From the NCBI GenBank assembly GCA_027596945.1, contig JADGJH010000923.1:1-13145 (forward strand): DNA of 13,145 nucleotides, given 5' to 3'. The notes under the pieces were generated by a model, which saw only the letters and a list, made by a program, of their open reading frames with translations, had not been told where the DNA came from and made no database searches. Below, one piece after another: positions 1-8,322 of this stretch; the first letter of the stretch is position 1; each line of letters opens with the position of its first letter. The position numbers and the translations under genes were made by a program. Source of the DNA: Physocladia obscura (taxonomy: Eukaryota; Chytridiomycota; Chytridiomycetes; Chytridiales; Chytriomycetaceae).

Positions 1-138
1 AAAAAAAACAAAAAAAAAAAAAAGTAGATCAGGGCACACTTTTTGATATAATTATTCATTTTCTTTTATTTGACTTTCAATTTCATATTTCCAGAAATTG
101 CTACTGCAGCATCTCGTAGCATTCACTCAATTCAAGCA
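1..138. other. AT-rich 3' flank of the F-box/LRR gene
   Basis: No coding frame is visible. The window opens with a near-pure A tract (about 1-23). On the minus strand an AATAAA hexamer lies at 65-70, about 70 nt after the stop of the F-box/LRR gene, and is a reasonable poly(A) signal for it. Nothing else stands out. Confidence 0.5.
65..70 (-). terminator. Candidate poly(A) signal of the F-box/LRR gene
   Basis: A minus-strand AATAAA hexamer (TTTATT on the plus strand) lies about 70 nt past the F-box/LRR stop codon. Only its position supports it; in AT-rich DNA such hexamers also occur by chance. Confidence 0.4.
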
Positions 139-987
139 TTATGAACCCACAACAAATCTGACAGAACGAACACCTGTCATATCCGGCTCGTCACAATCAG
201 TATTTTTTACTTGAAGCTCCACGAGGTTGGGTAATTGATAAACCTCAATTGGAATATCACCAGATATTCTATTTGAGGTAAGAATCAAATCCGTGAGATT
301 TTTAAGATTTCCCATCGATAAAGGAATTAACCCAGACAGATTGTTGTAGGACAGACACAAAACTTCTAATTGAGACAATTCACCAATAGATATTGGAATA
401 GAGCCAATTAACTGATTGTTCCGCAAATCGATGCTCTTTAGAGATCGCATATTTCCAATGTCTTCGGGAATATGCCCACTCAATGAGTTTTTCGAAAAGT
501 CCAGTAAGCAGAGATTCATAAGTTGGGTGATTTCTGAAGGAATTTCGCCAATTAAATCACAACTGCTCAAAACCAAATGTTTTAAAGTATCTGCTAGAAA
601 ACTGATTGCTGCTGGAATTGGCGCCCACAATCCGATCAAGCCTGGGCCATCGTCGAGTTGGCGGAACAGTCTCCGCGCCGCAGTGTCCTGATAATAGAGT
701 CGGCGCCCCCAGTCCAGCCCTTCTAATTCGATCAAGTAAGTTTGTACATAAACTTGTTGGTAATGCGGTGGCAATTTAAAAAACAGCCGATCGAATTCGC
801 GGTCAATCTTTCGACGTTCATTCTTTGAAGTTCTCGGTTTCAAAAACCGTTTTAGATTTGAGCGGGCAAAGTGCACTGTGGATGTTATTTCGAATATCGT
901 GTGCGATATTCCTCTAAGCACGACAATCTCTTTGGGATGGATTCTACTGAGAATGTCTGCTGTAATCTCTTCCGGGAGAGTGTCCAT
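139..987 (-). CDS. F-box-like protein with plant-type leucine-rich repeats
   Basis: The protein has 282 residues in a single exon, ATG at 987-985 and TAA at 141-139. The N-terminus (about 1-45, starting MDTLPEEITADILSRIHPKE) has the LPxEI...IL.RI.P pattern of an F-box, the segment that binds Skp1 in SCF ubiquitin ligases. A basic linker follows, and then five back-to-back 24-residue LRRs at about 135-158, 159-182, 183-206, 207-230 and 231-254. These have the consensus LxxLxLxxNxLxGxIPxxIGxL, including the 'G-x-IP' signature typical of plant-specific LRRs. The C-terminal tail after the last repeat has a Cys and two Asp-rich steps but no transmembrane segment. By inference the LRRs recruit substrate and the F-box links it to Skp1/cullin. 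The gene lies 77 bp downstream of the DOHH stop on the same strand, so their transcripts must be closely packed. LRR identification is firm; the F-box call rests on a short pattern. Confidence 0.85.
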   Translation of the reverse strand: MDTLPEEITADILSRIHPKEIVVLRGISHTIFEITSTVHFARSNLKRFLKPRTSKNERRKIDREFDRLFFKLPPHYQQVYVQTYLIELEGLDWGRRLYYQDTAARRLFRQLDDGPGLIGLWAPIPAAISFLADTLKHLVLSSCDLIGEIPSEITQLMNLCLLDFSKNSLSGHIPEDIGNMRSLKSIDLRNNQLIGSIPISIGELSQLEVLCLSYNNLSGLIPLSMGNLKNLTDLILTSNRISGDIPIEVYQLPNLVELQVKNTDCDEPDMTGVRSVRFVVGS

Positions 988-1064
988 TTTAGATCAAAAT
1001 TTTTGATTGATTTCATTTGTTCAAAAAGAGTGCAGAGAAACTTGTCAATTTCATCATGGTAAAA

Positions 1065-2231
1065 TCAAACTAAGGTTTCAACCTTTTCCGCATATTGAAA
1101 CTCACCCGAAATCTCAAATTCTGCCATATCAAGTCCAACCAGACAACTTTCTTTCACCACTTGCGGAACTCCTTCACCCTTGTATTTTTCAAGCACAGCA
1201 AAGCATTCTGGCGTTGCAATCGATCCAAGAGCCTCGGCAGCTTCGTGCCGCACCATCGCCTCTTCGGTTTCATTCTCGAGTGCTGTTATCAGGCTCGGCA
1301 CCGACGCTTCATGTTGCATCTGTCCAAACACATACGCGATTTCGTGGCGGAAAAGAGCAGAATCGTCTGCAAACCCTTTTGCAAGTTCCAGAACAGCCTC
1401 TCTATCGCCTCGATTGCGCAGCGCAAACATTGCTTTATATCTTTGAAACAGAGGCAATGATGCGTCCATCAAAACCGCGCCAAATTCCTGGGTTGACATT
1501 AACTTGATGCGCGCCCCATCTGATGTTGCTTTCGTGATATATTCGAGCGCTGGGGCGGGATCTACGCTCGTGTATCCTCCGTTGTTGTGTTGGTCATCAT
1601 TTCCAGGCAAGGTGTTTGCCTTTACTAGTTCATAGTGAATGCGTTCAATGGCTAGCTCAACAGTTTCTCGTACAACTCGTGAAGATTCTTGCTCCACTGT
1701 GCGGTATTTTTTGAGCGTCTCGAGCGAAGATTCTTCCCCAATTGCTCCCAGTGCTTCCGCTGCCTACAAAAATGCACATTTCGTTTCAGAACTTCCTTTC
1801 CACCTTAAGCAAATTATTATGTATGTGCCAAAATAAATATACCTCGTGTCTGACCATCGGATCTTCGGAAAGAGTTGCGAGAACGTTGTTCAAAACTGGA
1901 ATCGCGTGCGGATTCTTCATTTGTCCGAGAACATATGCAAGTTCGTGGCGCAAAAGAGCGGAAGGATCGGCAAAAGCTGTACTTGGTCGAATTCAGTTCA
2001 TTTGCAAATATGCTTGTTGTCGAAACTTTCCATTATAGCCGGCCGAGTAAGCTGCAATGACTCACCTTTGGCAATAATGTCAACAGCACGATTGCTTTTG
2101 ACGCTTTTGAGTGTAAACAAAGCCCTGAAACGCTGCTTGAGAGGAGCTGGCGGATCGATTGAGTTTGTTAGAATCGCCTCAAGACGAATATATTCGGAGT
2201 CGGGAATAGCAATAGTTTCGAGAACTGTCAT
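1065..2231 (-). CDS. Deoxyhypusine hydroxylase (HEAT-repeat di-iron monooxygenase)
   Basis: This enzyme hydroxylates the deoxyhypusine residue of eIF5A, the last step of hypusine formation, in the cytosol. I join three exons: 2231-2066, 1976-1843 and 1763-1065 (introns of 89 and 79 bp, GTGAGT and GTATAT donors, CAG and TAG acceptors). Together they give 332 residues; the human enzyme has about 302 and yeast Lia1 325. The four His-Glu pairs that hold the di-iron centre are all present: H66-E67, H99-E100, H240-E241 and H273-E274. Each half has the family's 33-residue spacing, within [37 protein letters not shown] and [11 protein letters not shown] contexts. The two HEAT halves are joined by a longer loop containing the conserved YTSVDPAPA. 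The stop is TGA. I start at the ATG at 2231-2229 because it best fits the family's short N-terminus; an in-frame ATG at 2282 would add 17 residues but has T at -3. The gene looks complete and functional. Fungal names are LIA1 or DOHH. Confidence 0.93.
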
Positions 2232-2339
2232 TGGCTGATGATTTGTTTCAAAAGGAGATAAAAATGATTGGAATTGTTTCAATCAATTTCATTGGTCAAC
2301 TGCCAAATAGCCAAAACTCTTTTTTCCTCAATTATTTGG
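2232..2339. other. 5' flank of the deoxyhypusine hydroxylase gene
   Basis: This short AT-rich spacer separates the DOHH start from the terminal TAA of the relic at 2340-2837. It presumably holds the DOHH promoter and 5' UTR. I see no convincing motif. Confidence 0.35.
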
Positions 2340-2837
2340 TTAATTAATAATCTCGTTCAACAAGCGATTTTTTGAATCTAATCTGGCAATTGGTACATTA
2401 CCATCATACTTGTATAATCTAAGATGTTTAGTAGTATCTTCTAATTCAGTTATTTTATTCTATAAATATTGTTTTATTTCTTCTAGTGATTCATTGGTTA
2501 AATCGAATAAGCCATCATTTGAAGGAAGTTTGTTAATCTTAGCTTGTAATTTAACAATTTTAACTTTAATGCTTGATTTGCAGTATAGCTGCAGAATATT
2601 TTCGGAATCCTAGATGTTCTTTTCATAATATTCGCCCTAGTTTGGATCCAACGAAGAAGAAACTAAGAACAATTTACTTTTGGCTTCGGTAGAGTGGTTT
2701 ACTTTGAACTGGATGGTCACACTTGTTATCGTTTTATTGTTAGGAATTCCATCTATTCTTCTACTGACTCTTCCATTTAATGCCAATTTGTTTCTTTCTA
2801 ATTGTATTAATTAATTGGGTTAAATGGGTAGATTTTG
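2340..2837 (-). pseudogene. Coding-like relic of unknown function, interrupted only by TAA/TAG
   Basis: A single minus-strand frame of 165 codons reads as plausible protein between a TGA (2840-2838) and a closing TAA (2342-2340). It is broken at five points: TAA 2822-2820, TAA 2813-2811, TAG 2639-2637, TAG 2612-2610 and TAG 2462-2460. The open segments include a polar, beta-rich stretch (57 codons, ending KLFLVSSSLDPN), then KIVKLQAKINKLPSNDGLFD, and a charged helical part (NESLEEIKQYL, NKITELEDTTKHLRLY). There are no frameshifts within the frame. A second minus-strand frame, about 3060-2763, may be a 5' continuation; it is also interrupted only by TAA/TAG and contains a stretch LKRLAIGNVAAV. 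I do not recognise a family. The most likely identity is a decayed gene or mobile-element fragment. Antisense ORFs of 60-70 codons on the plus strand are probably shadows. Confidence 0.4.
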
Positions 2838-3224
2838 TCAATTACACTGCAGCCACATTGCCAATGGCAAGGCGTTTCAATTACTGCGATAGGAATAAAT
2901 CATGGAAACATGTCAAGCTAGTTGTCGGCACAGCAGAACTTTGTGGCTTGCTGGAAACATTTTCAGATTGAAATTTATGGCATATCAAAAGAATTCTGAA
3001 ACATTCGCGTTGGGGAAAAATCAAGAACCTTATCGAAAAATTGGTAATCCCCCAATGCAATTATAACTGAGGAAAAACTACAACAATAATAATGATTTTT
3101 TGATGTGTGGATTTTTTGAAGTTACAAGTTGTTTTTACAAAACCGTATATAATTGAGAATATTTGATGGTGTTACAAAGATATATATATGAGAATACAGT
3201 ATTGATAATTCGCGAAAAGATTGT
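2838..3224. other. AT-rich spacer between relic and P450 3' end
   Basis: No intact gene is present. A minus-strand frame (roughly 3060-2838) may be the eroded upstream part of the neighbouring relic. A short AT microsatellite (TATATATATA) lies near 3180-3189. The 3' UTR of the downstream P450 copy must extend into this spacer, but I find no clear poly(A) hexamer for it. Confidence 0.35.
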
Positions 3225-4827
3225 TTAATCCTCTTTGGCTTTAATCAACGGCTTTAATTGCACCAGACTTGAAACTGTTTTAGCGGGGTAATATACAAAA
3301 GATGGCACACCAGGACCCTTCAAAATTTCATACGATCTCAACAGCGTGGCAATCATGATTCTCATCTGCAGTACATTATTTACATACACACAAACAGAAA
3401 AATAATAAAAAATAATAAAATACAAACCTCCAACTTTGCAAGGTTCATTCCAAGGCACATTCGTTCTCCCATTCCAAAGGGAAGAAAATTTGTGTTAACG
3501 CTATCAAACGCGTTGTCGCCAAGAAAATGATCGAGTCTGAAATCATCTGGATTTTCAGTCACCAAGAAACCAAGATCTCTGAGAGGTCCGATGGTGGTTC
3601 CCGCTGGCACGCGTTTTCCATTCAATATAATATCTTCAGTCAAGACGCGGTTTGTTTGAGGGAGAACTGGAAGCATACGTTGAGTTTCTTTCACGAACGC
3701 ATCCAAGAGTGGGAGGGATGAAATTGACGCCTCGGACTCCAATGCTGATGGTGCGCTGACTTCGGCACGCAAGCGCGCAAGATCGCCTTCAGTGATTTTA
3801 TATGCCAAGAAGTAAAACGCTGATGTTAACTGCTGCCCGGTCCTGTAACAAAAAAATTAAATAAAAATGATCAATAAAATTAAAACAGTAACAAAAACAA
3901 ACGTGTCCAAGCCAGCTAAAATCAACGTGAAAAACAAAGACGATATTGTCCGACAAAGAGCTATCTTCCGAATCACGCGCGTCAATAAGCGCAGAAAGAG
4001 CATCTGAAAATTGCTCCCCAGCCTCCATCGCAGCGCGACGTTCAACAGCAATTCTGCAAGTCTCTGCGATTAGGAGGTCTAGCGCAGTCTCACCCTTTTC
4101 AATGTTTTCACCGAAATCAAGAAATCTAGGCCAGAACCGAGCTCTTAGACCAACTCCAATCGCCGCGGCGTAAGGGTAAGTATCAAGAAGGCGACCAAAT
4201 TGGACTGAATTACCACCACCCATAATGACACAAATAGTTTGATATGCGTATGATCGCAGGGTCTCACTGGGATCAACAAGACCTGTTTTTGTTGCTAATC
4301 TCTCCAAAGCTTCACCAGCTCGAGTTTTGATCTCATCAAATGAAGCCACCAAAACACTAAAAATAAAAAACGATTACGTGTAATCATCAGGTGATTGAAC
4401 ACCAAAAAAAAAATAGCACACACACAAAAGCAAACCTTTTTGAAAGCGCGCGCATTCCAAGTGTACGCAGTCTCTTGTGTTCAGCGCCAACAGCACTGAA
4501 AATGCCATGCGGGAAGCGAAATTGCTTATCCCCAAGAATAAAATATGATGGCGACGTTTTCCCCAAAACCTGCTTGATTAATGCCGGATCATCAAATACG
4601 AGTGTCGGAGGAAGGCCAGGAAGGCGAAGGTATGCTGGCGAACGCGCAGCATGTACTTTCTTTTTCATATCAGGGCCTAGAATGTCCAACAAATTTCCCA
4701 ATAACGGGACACCAGGTAAGTCTGGAAACGAGTCTTCATTTGACGTGGATTTTTTACGTTGATTGATGAAGAAAATTGCGCCAGCCGCGGTAATGCCAGC
4801 AATCGCGAGTATGGATTCGATTTGCAT
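3225..4827 (-). pseudogene. Cytochrome P450, downstream tandem copy, with a frame break before the I-helix
   Basis: Four exons are recognisable: 4827-4436, 4356-3903, 3842-3428 and 3365-3225 (introns of 79, 60 and 62 bp). The product starts MQIESILAIAG with an N-terminal membrane anchor (about residues 5-21) and a proline-rich LPGVPLLGN hinge. Exon 3 carries the ExxR helix (KETQRM) and the haem ligand loop FGMGERMCLG. All splice sites match the intact neighbour at 4926-6524, including phases. However, exon 2 is 454 nt here against 459 nt in the neighbour. Between ARDSEDSSLSD and LFFTLILAGLDT the frame jumps (about 3944-3950), consistent with a 5-nt deletion. If spliced as shown, translation would stop near 3800, giving about 296 residues without ExxR or the haem cysteine. 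The remaining sequence is well conserved, so the break is either recent or an assembly error. The P450 family is unassigned; the native redox partner would be a P450 reductase, not seen here. Confidence 0.85.
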
Positions 4828-4925
4828 AATAAAATATTTTTTTCTTTGTTCAAAATTTATGAGGTACAAAATATAAAAGAAAAATGAGGTCCAATAGCAT
4901 TCACGACTGAAATTTTACAGCATGG

Positions 4926-6524
4926 TTAAAGCTTCAATGGTTTGACAGTCACGTAGCTTTTCACAGTCTTAAAGGGATAGTATGCGAACGTAGGACTGCC
5001 AGGCCCCTTGACGATTTCATACGATCTCAATGCAGTTGCAATAAGAACTTTCATCTGCCAGAGAAAAAATTAAAAATTAAAAATTCTGCATACACTTTGT
5101 ATTAAATTACCTCCAATCTGGCTAAATGAATTCCAATACACATACGTTCTCCCATTCCAAACGGAATAAATTCAATCGTTCTTTTCTTGTCCAATGCATC
5201 ATCACCAACAAAACGATCAAGTCTGAACTCATCAGGATTATCAACCAAAAATCCACGATCTCTCAACGGGCCAATGTGGGTGCCGGCTGGAACTTTTTTT
5301 CCATCCAGAACAATGTCGTCGGTAAGAACACGGTTTCCTTGTGGTATCATTGGAAAGATTCTCATCGATTCTTTGACAAATGCATCCAACAACGGGAGGG
5401 CGGAAATTGTGGCTTCCGATTCCATAGCAAAAGATTGATTGACTTCAGACCGAAGAGCTGCAAGATCTTGTTGGGAAATTGAGTTGGCCAAGAAATAGAA
5501 CATGGTTGATGATTGCTGTCCAGTGCTGTGTAATTCAAAAATGTAGATTTTTGAATATTTGCTAATAAATATTAAAAAAAATAGCGAATACTCACGTATC
5601 CAATCCAGCACTGATCATTGTGAAGAAAAAACTGGCAATTTCAAAATCGCTCAGAAAACTTCCATCAGAGTCTCGGGCGTCAATAAGAGCAGAAAGACCA
5701 TCAGAAAATTCTTTTCCAGCTTCCATAGCGGCACGGCGTTCAATGGCAATTTCGATACACGTTTTTATCACTAAATCCGTGGCCATAGTGCCTTTTTCAA
5801 TGCTTCCAGCGAAATCAAGCCACTTGGGCAAGAGTCTGGCTTGTCCGCCACGTCCGGCAATCGTAATCGGTTCAAACAAACTTTCGAGACGTTTGAGCTG
5901 CTCTGAATCAGAGCCGGCCATAATAACACAAATAGTCTTGTATGCATACATTTGCAAGAACAAGGTTGGGATGATTGGTTTGTTCTCGGTTGCCATTTTA
6001 ACTAATTGTTCTTCTGCGTGAGATTTAATGTGCTCAAATTGGGCCAGTAAAACACTGATATTGCGGGCAATAAATAAATACAGATAAAAGTAAAATAAAT
6101 ATATAAATGAGCGAAACGGATGTCCTGACCTTTTTGAAAGTCCCCGGACACCTAAATTACGCAAGCGTTTGTGCTCAATGCCAACAGCACTGAAAATACC
6201 GTGTGGAAGACCCAGAAGCGGATCCCCGACAATAGAAAACGATGGCAACGACCTGCCCAAGACTTGTCGGAGCAATGCCAAATCATCAAACACCAGTGTG
6301 CGAGGCAGTCCGGGAATTCGCAAAAATGCTGGGCCTTTCGTCTCATGCACTTTGATTTTAAGGTTTGGTCCGAGGATATCCAGCAGATTTCCTATTATCG
6401 GGAAGCCTGGTAAGTTTGGAAACTCGTCATCTCTCTTCGTGGTTTCAGATGGAAAGCTTAACACCCAAGCAGCACCGATGGTAATAACTGCTGCCGTTAG
6501 GGCGAGAATTGGTTCAATTTGCAT
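4926..6524 (-). CDS. Cytochrome P450 monooxygenase, membrane-anchored
   Basis: Four exons, 6524-6130, 6054-5596, 5525-5111 and 5054-4926, join into 465 residues (introns of 75, 70 and 56 bp; donors GTCAGG, GTGAGT and GTAATT). The ATG at 6524 (MQIEPILALT) is preferred over one nine codons upstream because the paralogue starts the same way. Visible features are a signal-anchor helix (about 5-23), a proline hinge LPGFPIIGN, the I-helix oxygen-binding motif AGLDTT (281-286), the K-helix ExxR pair E337/R340 in KESMRIFP, the FRLDRF segment of the PERF region, and the haem loop FGMGERMCIG with axial ligand Cys414. It should act at the ER with electrons from NADPH-P450 reductase. The substrate cannot be read from sequence, and I cannot place the CYP family. 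The stop lies 98 bp before the start of the broken paralogue, so this is a very tight head-to-tail tandem duplication. All catalytic elements are intact. Confidence 0.93.
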
Positions 6525-6662
6525 TATTTTATTTCCCCCACAACCAAACATGAATTTTCGTTATTTTGAAATTAGATTTTTGCCTTTTTCTTGCGAAGTT
6601 ATTGCGTGGCATTCATATTCAGAACCAACCTGATCTATTGGGAGTGGAATTTGTGAATAAAA
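6525..6662. other. Spacer upstream of the intact P450
   Basis: This probably holds the P450 promoter. The minus-strand frame of the upstream relic (6663-7061) continues past its TAA as a further open run of 33 codons containing QIPLPIDQVGSEYECH, up to a TAA at 6563-6561. The relic may therefore extend into this spacer. No promoter motif is evident. Confidence 0.35.
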
Positions 6663-7061
6663 TTAGTATTCCTCAGTCTCGTCATCAGCGTTGCGGTCTG
6701 CTTCGTAAGTCACGTACAGATTGAAATCTTCATCATTGTCATCTACGCAAAACAGCATGTCATAAATGGTGTCAAGAACAATAATTGAGGAAGTTGCACT
6801 GCTGCCATATTTTTCATTGTTGTCCAAGTTTAAACCCCAACTAAAACTGGGTTTACTATCAATTTCAAATAGATTAACTATTTTGGTGTTTGGGAGCAAA
6901 ATACTATATTTATTAAGGAGTTTTGGGCACATAAATTAATATAAACTAATAAGCTAAGAATGGCATACCTGGTTTTTGTGAGCAAAAATTACAAACTCCA
7001 AAAATTTCATTTGTGGTAAAATTATTTTAGAATTTTCATTGGCAAGAAACTGACTATTCAT
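6663..7061 (-). pseudogene. Unknown protein-like frame, probably broken
   Basis: From an ATG at 7061-7059 one frame runs 132 codons to a TAA at 6665-6663, interrupted by TAG (6956-6954) and TAA (6938-6936). Before the breaks it reads MNSQFLANENSKIILPQM and continues to a hydrophobic FLEFVIFAHKNQ. After them come 91 open codons with SILLPNTKIVNLFEI, a hydrophobic SSIIVLDTIYDMLFCV and an acidic tail (DDNDEDF, DETEEY). An intron-like GTATGC follows CAG just before the breaks, with a TATAG further on. That 65-nt excision lands in the wrong frame and meets a stop, so no GT-AG splice I tried rescues the gene. It could be a gene with an unusual splice, a relic, or a chance frame. I recognise no family. 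Confidence 0.35.
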
Positions 7062-7203
7062 AGTTCTGAATAGTTAAAACAAAGAAAATATAGAATTTAA
7101 GTTAGAACGTTAAACGATTCCAGACAGCTTTAAACAACGCTTTTCTGAAATCGTAGAATTGTGTCAATCAAAAAATTTTCAAAACAATCCAACCTGTGTT
7201 GGA
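7062..7203. other. AT-rich spacer between two divergent relic frames
   Basis: No feature is supported here. Confidence 0.3.
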
Positions 7204-8018
7204 ATGGCCCCAAGAACTCCTCTTTCGCAGATCTCTGAATAGTTTTTTGCTTATACAAATCAACACATCGGAAACCCCTACATCGTCAATTTTTTACAAT
7301 CGGCGAGTTTGCCGACAAACCAGACTCGTTCCGCCAATACGACGAGCCGCAAACGGTATATGTTGGCTGCTCCCCGGGATCAATTCTTTTGGATCTTCGT
7401 GTACAAGGTTTTAATCCAGTAGTATCCAAACTTGTGCTCCCATTGTTGCACGAAAGACACCAGCGATTCCACTACACGGTCTCAAATGACGATAACCAGA
7501 TTAATTTTTACACTCATGACCAAAAGGGGCCAAAGAAAAAATCTGTGGCTTAATTCGATTCTCTGTTTAAGCTGGAGGGGCATTGGTTTCGCTGGGTATT
7601 AGTCCTTGTGTCTGCCAGGAATTACACTGTACCATCAACAGCGTCGTCAAATTCGATTTCCAGCTTGGCAGCAAGTGAAAATTTTGAATGGCAAGGGACG
7701 GAAAAAATTCATGACTTAATGTCAAAGAAAACAGTAAGGAGAACTGCTGCAAGCGCGTTTGTTTCACGTTTTCGGTTTTATAAGTCTGGAGGCGAATCCA
7801 CAAATGAAAAATCAAAGTTTGGCCAGCAAAACTCTGTTTTTGCGAAAATCAGCTTTGATGTGTTGTACTTTTCTTTGTTTCATGCGCATACGCTTAATGT
7901 TCTTGTGGCTACTGCGTGGTGCACATGGATATGAGACGTTTTGAATCGCGACGGTCGGTTGAACACAGTTTTGGCTCACCGAGGCCATGTAGAAAAGGGT
8001 GTTAGGAAAGAAAAGTAA
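7204..8018 (+). pseudogene. Decayed protein gene of unknown family (about 270 codons)
   Basis: The frame opens with an ATG at 7204 (MAPRTPLSQISE), meets TAG at 7240-7242 and continues to about 7290. It then shifts frame near a six-T run (7290-7295). The second frame reads strongly as protein: EFADKPDSFRQYDEPQTVYV, GCSPGSILLDLRVQGFNPVV and LLHERHQRFHYTV, then TAA at 7551-7553. Next come FDSLFKLEGHWFRWVLV and ARNYTVPSTASSN, then FEWQGTEKIHDL, a basic middle, and LNVLVATAWCTWI up to TGA at 7932-7934. Beyond that TGA the same frame continues (DVLNRDGRLNTVLAHRGH) to TAA at 8016-8018. GC content here is visibly higher than in the flanks, as in the real genes. One frameshift and three in-frame stops (TAG, TAA, TGA) indicate a pseudogene. 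The W/R/F-rich beta pattern faintly recalls tubby-C/LURP-one-like proteins, but I do not claim that homology. Confidence 0.6.
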
Positions 8019-8322
8019 TTGAATATGGTGTCAAAACCCATACCAGGGTTTCGTACTTTTTAGCAATTTTTCGCTGTTTATCAGTGATATTTCCAAAAAA
8101 AAAAAAAAAAGGAAATTTATTGCCTTTGTTTTGAAACTGAATGTCAATCTTCAAAAAAAAAAGATATTTCCTTACTTTTTTCTTCGCATTTTAATTCATC
8201 TACTCTGACAAAAATACCTATTGGCCTGTATTTGAAATGTTGAAACTGTTTCCTGAAACTTCGATTGCAAATGAAAATTTTTCTTTACTGTGTTACCAAC
8301 AAAGTTTATTCTATTTTAGATA
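8019..8322. other. Intergenic A/T-tract region, 3' side of the esterase gene
   Basis: No coding frame is seen. The region holds an A16 run (about 8097-8112) and a second A10 run (about 8153-8162). The esterase poly(A) signal lies at its right end. Confidence 0.5.
8305..8310 (-). terminator. Candidate poly(A) signal of the carboxylesterase gene
   Basis: A minus-strand AATAAA hexamer lies 12 nt after the esterase TAA. The spacing is short but usual for compact fungal genes. Confidence 0.5.

Noticed and set aside
2410..2971. Two plus-strand ORFs of 63-67 codons
   Set aside because: They are antisense to the minus-strand relic, have no recognisable domains and are probably shadows.
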